Source: Kitagawia praeruptora
Lineage: Eukaryota > Streptophyta > Magnoliopsida > Apiales > Apiaceae
Reading direction: 5' to 3'
Assembly (NCBI GenBank): GCA_037693485.1
Contig: CM075351.1
Coordinates: forward strand, 72,442,001 to 72,506,000
DNA: 64,000 nt
Shown here: piece by piece, positions 19,944-31,062 of the stretch
How the letters are laid out: each line of letters opens with the position of its first letter
How positions within the stretch are numbered: position 1 is the first letter of the stretch
Notes under the pieces: model-generated
Told to the model about the DNA's origin: nothing
What the model saw: the letters and a program-made list of their open reading frames with translations, nothing else
Databases searched by the model: none
Position numbers and translations under genes: made by a program

Positions 19944-22900
19944 TCACTTGCACTCCATACCTGTACCCCGCTTACACAGCTCCAACTTATCCCGTGGAAC
20001 GACCTTCGTCATCATATCAGCCGGATTCTTATCCGTGTGTATCTTCTCTATCTGTATCACCCCATCTTCAACTTGTTCCCGTAGCCAATGGTAACGTACA
20101 TTAATATGCTTAGTACGACTGTGACAAGTAGCATTCTTGCTCAAGTCAATAACACTCTGGCTATCACAATACAACTCAAAGTTGTCTTGCTTCTGACCCA
20201 ATTCTTGGAGAAACCGCTTTAACCAAACCATTTCCTTGCCTGCTTCACAAGCAGCAATATATTCTGATTCGGTTGTTGACAACGCAACACACTTTTGCAA
20301 CTTGGACTGCCATGCTACAGCTCCCCCCGCAAAAGTGAAAAGCATCCCTGACGTGGACTTCATCCCATCTGGATGTCCTGCCATGTCAGCATCTGTAAAA
20401 CCTTCCAAGACTGGTTCACCGTGTCCATACTTCAAGCATAACCCGGAAGTGCCCTTGAGATATCTGAGAATCCACTTAACTGCTTCCCAATGCTTTCTTC
20501 CTGGATTTGATAGATATCTACTCACAACTCCAACAGCATGAGCAATATCTGGTCTTGTACAAACCAATGCATACATAAGACTCCCCACTGCGGATGAATA
20601 GGGAACTTCCTCCATATCCTCCTTCTCCTTGTCTGTTGACGGACACATTTTCTTATCCAGTTTAAAATGTCCAGCCAGTGGTATGCTAACTGGTTTAGCA
20701 TCATCCATATTGAACCTTTTCAATACCCGTTCAATATATCCCTGTTGTGAAAGCCACAACCTCCGAGTTGTTCTGTCACGAACAATCTTCATCCCTAGGA
20801 TTTGTTTTGCTGGACCCAAGTCTTTCATATCAAAGAACTTGGACAAATCTTCTTTCAGCTTGCGGATCATGTTAGCATCTTGGCCGACCACTAACATATC
20901 ATCAACATAAAGCAGCAGGATAATGAAGTTACCATTAGGAAACCTTTGCACATAAGCACAGTGATCGGATGCAGTTCTCTTGAACTTATGATTCCTCATG
21001 AATGAATCAAACTTTTTATACCACTGTCTTGGCGCTTGCTTAAGCCCGTATAAACTCTTCTTGAGTTTACAAACCATGTGCTCCTTCCCTTTCACTTCAA
21101 ATCCTTCTGGCTGGTGCATGTAGATCTCTTCCTTCAAATCTCCATGAAGGAATGCAGTTTTCACATCTAACCGCTCAAGCTCAAGATCCATGCTAGCCGC
21201 TAATCCGAGAACTGTTCGGATTGATGTCATCTTTACAACCGGAGAAAAGATTTCATCAAAATCAATGCCTTCCTTCTGTGCAAAGCCTTTAACCACCAAG
21301 CGTGCTTTATACTTTACACGCTTTTCATCATCCCTTTTTACTTTGAAGACCCATTTGTTCCTCAAAGCCTTCCGTCCTCTCGGAAGTGTAGTCAACTCAT
21401 AAGTTTCATTCTTGTTTAAAGAATCCATCTCCTCTTGCATTGCTTTCAACCAGCAATTGCTTTCTTTATGAGTCTTGACTTCCTCAAAGGTCTCGGGCTC
21501 CCCCTCATCAGCAATTAAGATATACTCGGATGAAAGATATCTTCCTGATGGTCTCCGTTCTCTCGTAGAACGTCGTGGCTGAGTTTCTTCAGCTTCAGGC
21601 TGAGGCGGTAGCTCCCCCTGCTCAGCAGCCTCATCATCTGCCATATCATCTCCCTCATCTTCTAATGTATCTGGATTTCTAGCTTGCCTTGGTTGTTGAG
21701 TGCTCCCAAAATTCTCATAATTTTGAGACTCATGGAAAACCACATCTCTGCTCCTGAATATCTTCTTCGATTCAGGATTCCACAACCGATACCCGAACTC
21801 TGGATCCCCGTAGCCAACGAGAATACACGGAGTTGCTTTATCTTCAAGCTTTGTTCTATGCTCCTTTGGGATGTGTGCAAAAGCCTTGCATCCAAACACC
21901 CGCAAGTAGGAATAGGAAACATCCTTTTCTAACCAGATCTTCTCTGGAATCTCAAAATTCAGAGGTGCCGATGGAGATCGATTGATCAAGTAGCAAGCTG
22001 TTCTTACAGCTTCTCCCCAAAATGACTTCGGCAGTTTAGACATTTTCAACATGCATCTGACTCGTTCAGCAATGGTGCGGTTCATTCTTTCCGCAACGCC
22101 ATTCTGTTGTGGGGTGCCAGGAACTGTTCTTTCATGCCGGATACCATGCTTTGCAAGATACTCTTTAAACTCTTTTGAAGTGTACTCCCCCCCGTTGTCA
22201 CTACGAAGGCACTTCAGTTGTTTCCCTGTTGATCTTTCAACCATGGCATGAAACTTCTGGAAATACTCAAACACTTGATCTTTGGATTTGAGTATCTCAA
22301 CCCACACCTTTCGAGATGCTTCATCAATGAAGGTAACAAAGTACCTATTTCCGCCTAAGGACTCCACCTCAAACGGACCACATACATCAGAATAAACTCT
22401 TTCTAACAGCTCTGACTTTTTCTTCAATGGACTGCTAAAAGATACTCTATGTTGTTTCCCGAATAAACAATATTCGCACGGCTGCAATGCAGTTCCTTTA
22501 GCAAATGGAATGAGGGATTTCTTTGCTAGAATCTGCAGCCCTTTCTCGCTCATGTGACCAAGCCTCTTGTGCCACAAACTTGCTGAAGCTTCATCTTCAA
22601 CTGTATTCAACTCATTTGAACACATCGTCACTTGTGTCTTGTACAAAGAGCCACAAGTGGAACCTCTTGCAACCACCAACGAACCCATAGTAAGCTTCCA
22701 CCTTCCACCACTGAAGGTATTTACGTACCCCTGCTTGTCTAGCGCCATGCCGGAAATCAAGTTGAGCCGTAAGTCCGGAACATGCCTGACATCTTTCAAA
22801 GTCATTGAACAACCCGTGTTTGTCTCAATACAGATGTCACCAATGCCTGCGATCTTTGACTGATCTGAGTTACCCATTCTTACAGTACCAAAGTCCCCTG

Positions 22901-23852
22901 ACTTGTACGTCGTAAAGAATTCCTGAGTGGGTGTTGCATGATACGTTGCTCCAGTATCTATCACCCATTCGACCTTCTGATCATCAACATGTAAGCATTC
23001 TTCTTCCCCAAAAGAAAGGATCACAACATCTTCTGTCATAGCAGCTGTTGTACTTTTCTCGGCATGTTTCCCTTGCTGACCATTGTTTTGTTGCTTGAGC
23101 CAGGCCCTACAATCCTTTTTGTAATGACCCTTCTTCTTACAATAGTAGCATTCAACATTGGCATTTGATTTGCCACCGGAATTCCTAAAATTCCTGCTTT
23201 TAATACGCCCTCGGTTTGTCTCCCTGTAGTTGCTTCTACCCCTGTTCTCAGTAACAAGAGCCTGGGAATCTTGGCTGACTCCTTGTACCTTTCTTCTCAT
23301 GGATTCACTAAGGATACTCTGCTTAATTGATCGCAAAGTTAGTTGCTCAGTTGGTACAGCATTAGTTACTGTCACCACTAGCGTATCCCAACCAGATGGT
23401 AAAGTATTGAGAAGAAATATTGCTTGGAATTTCTGTTCAAACTCCATCTTCATATTTGATAGTTGATTTAACAACCCTTGGAATTCGCTCATATGCTCTG
23501 ACATGTTGTTCCCATCCTGGTACCTCATGTTCACCAGCTGACGAACTAGAAAAGTTACATTTTGTGAACTTTTCTCTTGGAACGTAGACTCTAATGTCGT
23601 CCAAAGTGTATAAGCGTCTTCTTCTTCAGAGACATGATGATACTCCGAATTATCAATCCATCGACGAATGAGACTGATAGTTTTCATGTTCATCTTTTTC
23701 CAGTCAGCATCAGACTTTGCTGCAGGTTTGACTCCTTTCAGCTCCACCGGATCAAACAAGTCCTTACTATAAAGCAAATCCTTTATTCTGCTTTTCCACA
23801 TCGGATAATTTGAAGCTGTTAAGCTTACCATTACACTAGAAGAATCATCCAT
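19944..23852 (-). CDS. Copia Gag-Pol polyprotein, intact frame
   Basis: This is one 1302-aa frame without stops. In order: a UBN2/DUF4219-type Gag (residues 1-220); a CCHC zinc knuckle (CYYCKKKGHYKKDC, 235-248); aspartic protease (WVIDTGATYHAT, about 296); the pre-integrase LWHKRLGHM motif; integrase with SDVCGP, LRSDNGGEY and the glutamate of GVAERMN; reverse transcriptase with YVDD near residue 981; and RNase H (DADMAG, TTESEY, HSRTKHINV) to the end. The domain order protease-integrase-RT-RNase H is that of Copia. All catalytic residues I checked are present, so the element may be autonomous. The start lies about 170 bases inside the right LTR border. Confidence 0.95.
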   Translation of the reverse strand: MDDSSSVMVSLTASNYPMWKSRIKDLLYSKDLFDPVELKGVKPAAKSDADWKKMNMKTISLIRRWIDNSEYHHVSEEEDAYTLWTTLESTFQEKSSQNVTFLVRQLVNMRYQDGNNMSEHMSEFQGLLNQLSNMKMEFEQKFQAIFLLNTLPSGWDTLVVTVTNAVPTEQLTLRSIKQSILSESMRRKVQGVSQDSQALVTENRGRSNYRETNRGRIKSRNFRNSGGKSNANVECYYCKKKGHYKKDCRAWLKQQNNGQQGKHAEKSTTAAMTEDVVILSFGEEECLHVDDQKVEWVIDTGATYHATPTQEFFTTYKSGDFGTVRMGNSDQSKIAGIGDICIETNTGCSMTLKDVRHVPDLRLNLISGMALDKQGYVNTFSGGRWKLTMGSLVVARGSTCGSLYKTQVTMCSNELNTVEDEASASLWHKRLGHMSEKGLQILAKKSLIPFAKGTALQPCEYCLFGKQHRVSFSSPLKKKSELLERVYSDVCGPFEVESLGGNRYFVTFIDEASRKVWVEILKSKDQVFEYFQKFHAMVERSTGKQLKCLRSDNGGEYTSKEFKEYLAKHGIRHERTVPGTPQQNGVAERMNRTIAERVRCMLKMSKLPKSFWGEAVRTACYLINRSPSAPLNFEIPEKIWLEKDVSYSYLRVFGCKAFAHIPKEHRTKLEDKATPCILVGYGDPEFGYRLWNPESKKIFRSRDVVFHESQNYENFGSTQQPRQARNPDTLEDEGDDMADDEAAEQGELPPQPEAEETQPRRSTRERRPSGRYLSSEYILIADEGEPETFEEVKTHKESNCWLKAMQEEMDSLNKNETYELTTLPRGRKALRNKWVFKVKRDDEKRVKYKARLVVKGFAQKEGIDFDEIFSPVVKMTSIRTVLGLAASMDLELERLDVKTAFLHGDLKEEIYMHQPEGFEVKGKEHMVCKLKKSLYGLKQAPRQWYKKFDSFMRNHKFKRTASDHCAYVQRFPNGNFIILLLYVDDMLVVGQDANMIRKLKEDLSKFFDMKDLGPAKQILGMKIVRDRTTRRLWLSQQGYIERVLKRFNMDDAKPVSIPLAGHFKLDKKMCPSTDKEKEDMEEVPYSSAVGSLMYALVCTRPDIAHAVGVVSRYLSNPGRKHWEAVKWILRYLKGTSGLCLKYGHGEPVLEGFTDADMAGHPDGMKSTSGMLFTFAGGAVAWQSKLQKCVALSTTESEYIAACEAGKEMVWLKRFLQELGQKQDNFELYCDSQSVIDLSKNATCHSRTKHINVRYHWLREQVEDGVIQIEKIHTDKNPADMMTKVVPRDKLELCKRGTGMECK

Positions 23853-24002
23853 TTTAATTTACCAAAGACTATAGGAATCTCACTTAGAACCACACAAGTT
23901 GGCTAGGAAAGTGGATGTGTTTGGGGAGCCTTCCGTATTAATACGGCGCTTTATCAAGTAACCACTGCGCACAAAGCACTTTCCTAGACACCAACAACGT
24001 GG

Positions 24003-24020
24003 GCCCCAACTCTGATACCA
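24003..24020 (-). other. Primer binding site, initiator Met-tRNA type
   Basis: On the minus strand TTGGTATCAGAGTTGGGG follows the 5' LTR by two bases. TGGTATCAGAG is the usual complement of the initiator Met-tRNA 3' end. Confidence 0.9.
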
Positions 24021-24022
24021 AC

Positions 24023-24676
24023 TGTTAGGAATTCCCGTTTCCTGTCTTTGCGTAAATTAAATACGGAGATTATAACAGTCAATAATAATAACAGATATTG
24101 ACAGATGAACACCAAGATTTATACGTGGAAAACCCCCTTAAGCCAAAGAGGTAAAAACCACGGGACCTGCTCCGAATGTTTCCACTATAATGATAATAAT
24201 GGTTACAATATTCTCTCTCAAGTTTACGAAGTAACACTTGAGGCACAACTGAATAGAAATACAACGATTCACTACTCCTTCGGTACTGGACCGGATAACC
24301 TGGAGGACTCCCCTTGTTGCGGCTACAATAACTGAACGAACTCCTAATGCTGTAAACCCAGATGGTTACAGCCCGACCAAACTCTCACACTAATTCACCC
24401 GAAACGAAAGAATAGAGTAGCACGAGGGCCCCCTATCCTGACTTGCCTGAAACTACCGCAAGGTAAGTTTCCTACTAGACGGACTATCTAGCAGCTATAA
24501 ACTAAGAAATGAGGGAGAGAAGAGAGTAAGATGTTTTGGTGTGTTTTTAGAATGAAGGGGATATGGGGTATTTATAGGAGGGTTTTAGTAGTAGGTGCGG
24601 GGGGGGGGGGGGTTTTGGTGAAGAATTGATAAAAGGAGTTGGTGGAAAGAAATGCAGCTAAGGCTGCTGCCTAACA
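24023..24676 (-). repeat. 5' LTR of the Copia element
   Basis: It is the partner of the copy at 19267-19913, slightly longer because of a longer G run near 24598-24612. It contains the element's promoter and transcription start. Confidence 0.93.
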
Positions 24677-24681
24677 TAAGA

Positions 24682-25289
24682 GAGAGTAGATACAAAATGC
24701 TTTGTTTATGCAATTTGGGGAACCTACTTTGCAGAGCGTCGCCCAACTGTTAAATAAGCATCTACAACAAATCATAAAACAGAAGAGGACGACAAACACA
24801 CACACATACACACATATATGGAAGGGATACATTTTGAACCTTGAATTTATGTACCAGACGCAAGTTAAAATTACTTCACTTTTTGGTGGCTTCACATTGC
24901 TCATAAAATCATATATAGGGGATGGACCAAATGAGAACTAAGGTTAGTAAAAGAACCTTATGACCAATATCAGCCCGACAGCCCTTAGATCTTTGGTAGT
25001 TAAAAGCCCAAATGTTAGACATATAGTAACATTTATAAGATTTCAGGGTGGTGGCGAAGTATAATGATATGTAATAAGTATTACAACCAGAAGTCTTAAT
25101 TTAGCATGTAAACTACGGCAGTGAGGCTTTTTAAAAGAAGTGCTAAAACTATATAAATATCTGTATAATAACAGGAACAAAATAATGGAAAGCATGGACA
25201 GATTTAGCAAAAAAAAAAAAAAGAGCATGGACAGATATTTAGTTCCATATTACTAAAAATATAGAGAAAGAATAAAGATACATCTGGTT
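24682..25289. other. Intergenic DNA between Copia and PB1 relic
   Basis: I see no gene. A short CACACACATACACAC run (about 24796) and AT-rich sequence are the only features. Confidence 0.5.
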
Positions 25290-25695
25290 TAAAGGTGCAT
25301 AAAACAGGAAGATCAACATATTTCCTGTTGTTCCAATGGTTTTGAGATTTCTACACATCCATGCACATACTTTTCGTAGGAAATTAAACCCAGTCACCCT
25401 CCTCATATTGATACATTATGCTAAATGTCTCTCTCTCTCCATTTTTACCTCTCAATCACATTATCTTGAAACACATTCATTCATGATGAACCACATAGTT
25501 CTAACCTTACAGCAACCGAATCACCCTCTTCACATTGATACATTATACTCATGTGTCCCTCTCCATTTTTACCTCTCAACCACCTTATCTTTCAGCCCAT
25601 TCATTCATGATGAACCAAGCAGTTCAAACCTTACAGCACTTACATTGTTGGTTGCTTTAACAGTTATCTTATTAATGTCTTGACTTGTGTGATCA
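25290..25695 (-). pseudogene. Decayed PB1 (NLP C-terminus) with internal duplication
   Basis: On the minus strand the segment follows the nucleotide pattern of the PB1 exons at 9201 and 18180: KINVKA-like start (from TGACACAAG...GACAT), AACCTTGAA-type strand, then the 'SIM-YQ' and final strand region down to about 25300. It has many indels and stops. A block of about 130 bases (from 25389) is repeated in tandem (from 25522). It is the fourth trace of an NLP copy in this cluster. Confidence 0.6.
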
Positions 25696-25699
25696 AAAG

Positions 25700-26053
25700 G
25701 AGCCTGAGAAAGATACATGTGTAGATTATCTACACATCTGGTACTAGTTTAAGGGGCAATTGGTTAATAAGCCTAATAAATAATCCTGAAATGTGGCTGA
25801 TTTTAGGGCTACTTAACGTGCTCTTTGTGAAATATATCTCATAGAACCAATTAATTACTAGTGTACAGTCTGCACTTGATTGAGGTCATGACATACCTTC
25901 ATGTGTTCATGTATAATTAGAGTTTGTAGTTGTGAATTTGTTACAATTTGTTATTGCCCTCTGTGCACAATGCAAAATTTTAAGTCTATAAATGACATTT
26001 ATGCAGAGAAAACACATATGCTTGCTAATATAAATAGTACTGTAACAAACATG
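25700..26053. other. Spacer downstream of the ERF gene
   Basis: There is no independent gene. A minus-strand acceptor-like AAGTGCAG at about 25870-25877 is followed by about 45 open codons that could be a second exon of the ERF gene, but such a short frame is not convincing. Confidence 0.3.
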
Positions 26054-26662
26054 TTACATAAATATTAAATAGTAACAATGTGTGAATTTACCTCCAGCTT
26101 TCAAATCAATTTTGACACGTGGATAACAATCCAGACGATCTGTCTCATTCTGCTGGTTATCATCTTCATTTTCTTCGTGCATAGTACTATTACCCCGAGC
26201 CAAGAAAAATTTCTTGGAGGAATTCCACATAAACATATCAATTCGGGAATCCACATCATCCCTCGGTGATGGAAGTCCTTTAAGAAGCTGTTGAGGCTGT
26301 CCCAGAGCTTGTGTGATCGGAGTCACGCGTTGATAATTACAGAAATAAATTCCAGGGAAATTAAGCTTAGCATGTGGACCTCTTAACCTAAATGATGCTT
26401 GGTCATAAGACAGAGCAGCTTGCTCTGCAGTGTCATAGGTGCCAAGGCTGATACGAGTCTTGGTCAGAGGGAGGCCAATTTCAGCTACCCATTTACCACT
26501 GGGCCTCAGGCTTACTCCCGTGTAAAACCTTGTTTGTGTAACTGGTTGAATAGGAGACTTGCACAAAGTAGTATCATCAAAGTCGTTGTCTGCATCAATA
26601 AGGTCTGTCAACTGAGTTATATCCATGGCTTTCTCTGATTTCCCAGATATCGATTGATCCAA
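26054..26662 (-). CDS. Divergent AP2/ERF-domain transcription factor
   Basis: The 202-aa frame has one AP2/ERF DNA-binding domain at about residues 45-105 (YTGVSLRPSGKWVAEIGLPL..., SLGTYDTAEQAALSYDQAS, RGPHAKLNFPG). Family members bind GCC-box or DRE elements in the nucleus. Core features remain (GV, GKWVAEI, LGTYDTAEQAA, LNFPG). Usual residues are changed: YRGVRQR is YTGVSLR and WLG is SLG, so DNA contacts may differ. The N-terminus is acidic (LIDADNDFDD) and could activate. After residue 190 the sequence KAG is followed by a good donor (GTAAAT at 26086-26091), so the last dozen residues may be intron read-through with a further exon to the left. No other gene is adjacent. Confidence 0.75.
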   Translation of the reverse strand: MDQSISGKSEKAMDITQLTDLIDADNDFDDTTLCKSPIQPVTQTRFYTGVSLRPSGKWVAEIGLPLTKTRISLGTYDTAEQAALSYDQASFRLRGPHAKLNFPGIYFCNYQRVTPITQALGQPQQLLKGLPSPRDDVDSRIDMFMWNSSKKFFLARGNSTMHEENEDDNQQNETDRLDCYPRVKIDLKAGGKFTHCYYLIFM

Positions 26663-27210
26663 CCAACAAAATCATTAGTTAAAATCGTGGATATTGATGC
26701 AACATGTGGAGCTCATTTTATATGGCGGAGCCGCGGAGGCATCAGATGTTTGGATTTGAAATGAGGGCAAAAGGTCACTTTACATATTGTACTATATAAA
26801 AATTTGCACTTAGCCTACTGTACTATCAAAGTGGTCATTGTACTTTTCTTTTTTTCTCTTTTCCCCATCGCCGTCAGTCAAGAATCGACTCTGTCAGTTT
26901 GACTATTAAAATGCTGACTGTGATGCACTGTCAGCCTGCCACCTGGACGCCACATCAGCACAAACATAATTTTTTTTTATAAAAAATTATTAAAATTTTT
27001 AAAAAATCATAAAAACTTTAAAAAAATCATAAAAAATTTCAAAAAAATCGTAATAAATTCATAAAAAAATTTAAATTTATAAAAACTTTGAAAAATTTAT
27101 TAAAAATTATAAAAACTTTAAAAAATCATAAAAACTTAAAAAAATCATAAAAAATTTATAAAAACTATCAAAAAAATCGGGAAAAATTACAAAAAATATA
27201 GAACATACGG
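26663..27210. other. ERF upstream region and A/T-tract DNA
   Basis: The first 300 bases are the likely ERF promoter side, with GGCGGAGCCGCGGAGGC near 26725. From about 26965 to 27200 the sequence is built of imperfect AAAAATCATAAAAACTTT units, a degenerate simple repeat without a gene. Confidence 0.5.
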
Positions 27211-27541
27211 TTTTACAAATGTTGGATGGTCCTGATTTAAAAAAATTGTATCGTACCGTAGAAAGTTTCTGCGGTATGGAGAAATTACCAAAATGCCCCC
27301 GGTTTTCACACCAAAAATCTACTGTTCATCGTACCGTAGAAACTTTCTGCGGTACGGAGAAATTACCAAAATGCCCCTGTTTTCACCCCATAGGCGGGGG
27401 TATTTTGGTAATTTCTCCGTACCGCAGTACGGTACAAAATTTTTTAAAATCAGGGCCGTTGGATGGTTGATCCAATGGCTGTGGAACAGTATGTTGGATA
27501 AGAGGTCTATGGCATACGTTTGCCATAGACCGGAGCCCTTT
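27211..27541. mobile_element. MULE-type foldback element, left end lost
   Basis: It contains CGTACCGTAGAAA(C/G)TTTCTGCGG blocks in direct and inverted copies, CCGTTGGATGGTTGATCCAA, and a right end of GGTCTATGGCATACG/CGTTTGCCATAGACC hairpin plus GGAGCCC. The same modules build the element at 35121-35951. The left arm ends early, so the outer repeat there is missing. Confidence 0.65.
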
Positions 27542-28255
27542 AACTTTAACATTTTTGTGTTGATAAAAGTTAAAACTCCTATTTCTTTTTAAATCTCATT
27601 GAACTAAATTAAATTTAATTTTCCTGGGAAAAAACATTCAATTTAGTTTCAGTTTGGTGAATGAACTAAAATACTATATTTTTTAAATTTATTTCTAACT
27701 GTACCACCTATCTAATAATATTTAGCAAAATATACCATTTGTATCTTAATGTAATCAAAAGTAATAGTTTATAGATGTTTTCACAAAAGTAGTCATCAAA
27801 AAAACAAAAAAAACATACTTTTGCAAATAAAAAATATTATTTTAAATAATAATTCTAAAATTAATTTCCTTACTGTATTTCATGTTTCTTTTTTTTTTTG
27901 TCAAACCTTATTTCAAGTTTTCATAGTACATACTTTTGCAGTTGAATAATGCTAGGGGTACCAAATTTAGTTCCCAGATTTTTTTTACAAATACACGTGG
28001 CAGATCCTGATTTGTTATAATAATAAATGGGCCCTTGCATTTACACCAAAAACACCAATTAAAATATTCTATACTGCCGCATTATCTATGCAATGTCAAT
28101 TGAAAACTAATTTTTATAACTAATTTTGTACCCGTAGCACTACTCTTTGTAATTTTACTAATTTTCCCTTTTTTCTGGTTGGCATGGAACGTCCAACCAT
28201 ACTTTTGTGCCAGCCATCGTTCTTAAAATTTGCAGCACTAAAGCATGTCCTGTCC
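27542..28255. other. AT-rich intergenic DNA
   Basis: I see no gene. Poly-T and AT stretches occur, with no clear repeat ends. Confidence 0.45.
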
Positions 28256-28364
28256 TAGGGGTGTACGGATCCGCAGCGCCCTCCTACTCATCGGGGCCTA
28301 GCACTTGCCTCGACGGCCGGGTATAGGTCGCGCTTAAGCGCCATCCATTTTCGGAACTAGTTGA

Positions 28365-28398
<34 letters not shown>

Positions 28399-29395
28399 AT
28401 TTTGACTTCCATGACCATCGTCATGCTGTCTTAATCGACCAACACCCTTTGTGGGTTCTAGGTTAGCGTAGTTGGGCACCGTAACCCGGCTTCCGGTTCA
28501 TCCCGCATCGCCAGGTCTGCTTACCAAAAATGGCCCACTTGGAGCTCTCGATTCCGTGACACTGCACAACAAAGCAGTCGTACCGCCCTACTTTGAGAAT
28601 AGGCTATTCGTTCAATCGTAATCGAACCGCAAACCACTCGCAACCGAACCACATTTTGCGGATAATTGCGAAATGCGGGTTGGTTGCGGATTGAACTTTT
28701 AAGAATCGCATATTTGCGGGTTGGTTGCGGATTTGAATATTGAAAAATCGCATCCGCAACCGCAAACCGCACATATATATTTATAATAATTTATATTTTC
28801 AAAAATATATTTTATATTATATAAATTAATAAATTATACACATAAGACATAGAAGTTAAAAAATTATACACATAAGACATAGAAGTTTCTTTTTCGGGAG
28901 TGGATATACATTTTCTGGGAGTTGATATATGGATATACCCTGCCCATTTACCAAATATATTACCCAGCCCATTTACTCAAACTCAATTCAATATCTAACC
29001 TACAAATTGCACATTTATGTCTTATCAATTATGTTTATTCTGTTACACTAGACATAACTACACCAGGAATTACTGATGATGATTTGCTATTGTACTAATG
29101 ATATTGTACTGATGAGCTATATTTATGTGCTTGCAGCCTTACACCATAAAATTTTGTGATATTGTACTGATTCGTTTTTTTTACCGACTTGTAATTATAT
29201 TTTAATTTTTATTAAATTAAGCTTAGATGGTTAACCGCAAATCGAACCGCATCAGTCGCGATTAATCGTAACCGTATTATGCGGTTAATCGTAACCGTAA
29301 TTGCGGTTATGATTGAAAATATCAAAAATCATCAAAACCAAAAAACCGCATCAACCGTAAAAAATCGAACCATAACCCAACCGCGTACGCTCCTG
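28256..29395. mobile_element. hAT-like element carrying rDNA
   Basis: The left end reads TAGGGGTGTACG and the right end, inverted, CAGGAGCGTACGCGG, similar to hAT ends. Both subterminal zones are packed with AACCGCAA and TTGCGGTT motifs (28620-28770 and 29230-29390), typical of hAT transposase-binding arrays. Between the left end and the first array sits a piece of 25S rDNA. There is no transposase. The borders are approximate and no clean 8-bp duplication was confirmed. Confidence 0.5.
28269..28603 (-). rRNA. Fragment of 25S rRNA gene (non-functional)
   Basis: Read on the minus strand the segment contains long conserved 25S rRNA stretches, for example GGAATCGAGAGCTCCAAGTG, GGGATGAACCGGAAGCCGGG, AACCCACAAAGGGTGTTGG and GTGTAACAACTCACCTGCCG, and ends at GATGAGTAGGAGGGCGC. 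About 335 bases of a roughly 3.4-kb gene are present, with scattered substitutions and small deletions. It is a pseudogenised insertion and not part of an rDNA array. Confidence 0.9.
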
Positions 29396-30294
29396 TCCAC
29401 TGCTCAACTCCGTCACCTACTGTTTACACATTTTTTTCAGTTAGTCGTATTATAGTCATACTGTCTGTCGAGTTTCAACAGGACTAATCCTTTCAAGGGT
29501 GTAGGGACGAAATAAAAAAAGTAAATACTTAAATAAAAAAATATTTCTCCAATTTAAACTGGTTACAACTTTATTAGCAATAATGTATATATCAATATAA
29601 AATAATATGTAGCATTTTTCCGACTTTTATTGGTTTGTAATATCAAAATTATACTATTTTAAATTTCATTTCAACATACTCATTCTCAAACTTGGTATTT
29701 TGGAATATTTTAATTTTATGATTCTGGTGCCCCATTAAAATTATAATCAATTAAAACAGTCTATACTATATTATAAAATATGAAACATTAAAAGTTTTGG
29801 TACGGTACAGTACCTTATTTAATTGTTTTACTTTATTACCCTTAATAATATTATTACTTAATTATTAAAAAATATAACACAATCTTTTCTCAAAATATTA
29901 TACAAAGTTCTTTCCAACACTTCTCCTAAATAATAACTAACCAATTAACGTTTTTAGCTATTACATTTTCTAATTTTTGTAATTAAAATCTTTTTTTTCC
30001 AAAAATATGGTCGTTCTAATTAGTGAAATAAACTAAGAATATTATAATTACTAATAACTAACTGATAAGGTAATCTCTTTTCTATATTTTTTAACTAAAA
30101 TATCTCATTTTCTCTAAATAATAACCAACCAATTACCTTTTCAGCTATTACCTTTTCTAACTTTTCTAATTAAAATATCTTCTTTCCAAAAAATGGTCGT
30201 TCTAATTAATGAAATAAATTAATAATATTATAATAACTAATAACTAACTGATTACCGTTTCTAGCTAAAAGATAATCACTTTTTTATAATTTTT

Positions 30295-30488
30295 CTCTGT
30301 TCTAAAAATCGCTGATTAATCGCGATTAATCACCGATTAATCCTTGTTCCATGGGCTACCGCACTGAATAATAATCCGATTATTTGATTAATCATTCCGA
30401 TTAATCCCCAAATACCCGATCAATCCCCGATTAATTTCTGGACAGTGCCTCTACCGATTAAGTTCGATTCACGCTTTTTACAACACTG
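30295..30488. mobile_element. Short hAT-like MITE, relative of 10446-11017
   Basis: The ends are CTCTGTTCTAAAAATCG and, inverted, CAGTGTTGTAAAAAGCG, with CGATTAATC repeats inside. It matches the longer element at 10446-11017 in inverse orientation and looks like its internal-deletion form. Confidence 0.7.
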
Positions 30489-30803
30489 TTAAATTTCTAA
30501 CTAAAATAGCTCATTTTCTTCTAAGTAATAAACAACCAATTACCTTTTTCAACTATTACATTTTCTAACAAAAAGATTTTTTCCCCAAAATTATGGTCGT
30601 TCCAATTAGTAAAATAAACTAATAATATTATAATTACTAATTACTAATTGATTTTCTTTTCCAGCTAAAAGGTAATATCTTTTCTATAATTTCTACCTAA
30701 AATATCTTATTTCAAACTTGATGTTTTTACTTAATTATACTTACTTAAATATTTATTATTAGTAAAAACATTTAGTTCTATTTTATAAAATAAAATAATG
30801 ATA

Positions 30804-31062
30804 CTCCCTCCGTCTCTAAATACTTTTCCCATTTGAGTTGGACACGTTTGCCAACGCACACTTTTGATCGTTAATATCTTCAATTTCGTATTTGTATTAA
30901 ATATAAAAACTTCACTGTATTAAAGTACTCATAAACACGAATCCAACAAGATCACTCATGACTATATTTGGTCTTATAGATTAAACGTAAATTAGTAATT
31001 TATCTCATGTTATGAACAGGGCCGACATTTCAAATGAGCAAAGTATAAAGAGACAGAGGGAG
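30804..31062. mobile_element. Stowaway MITE, second copy
   Basis: It has CTCCCTCCGTC at the left and GACAGAGGGAG at the right. The left TA target is intact and the right one reads TG. The interior is about 90% like the copy at 17629-17887 over phrases such as GGACACGTTTGCCAACGCAC. Confidence 0.88.

Larger units (their letters stand above)
19267..24676 (-). mobile_element. Full-length Ty1/Copia retrotransposon (Tork/TNT1-like)
   Basis: The element is bounded by near-identical LTRs (19267-19913 and 24023-24676) and by the 5-bp duplication TAAGA (19262-19266 and 24677-24681). On the minus strand it has a primer site complementary to initiator Met-tRNA next to the right LTR, one Gag-Pol frame, and a polypurine tract next to the left LTR. 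By eye the LTRs differ at about half a dozen bases plus G-run length, so insertion is recent. It lies 5' of the NLP pseudogene at 18180-19110. Confidence 0.95.

Noticed and set aside
28269..28603. Functional rRNA gene
   Set aside because: Only about a tenth of 25S is present, with deletions and no adjoining 5.8S, 18S or spacer.
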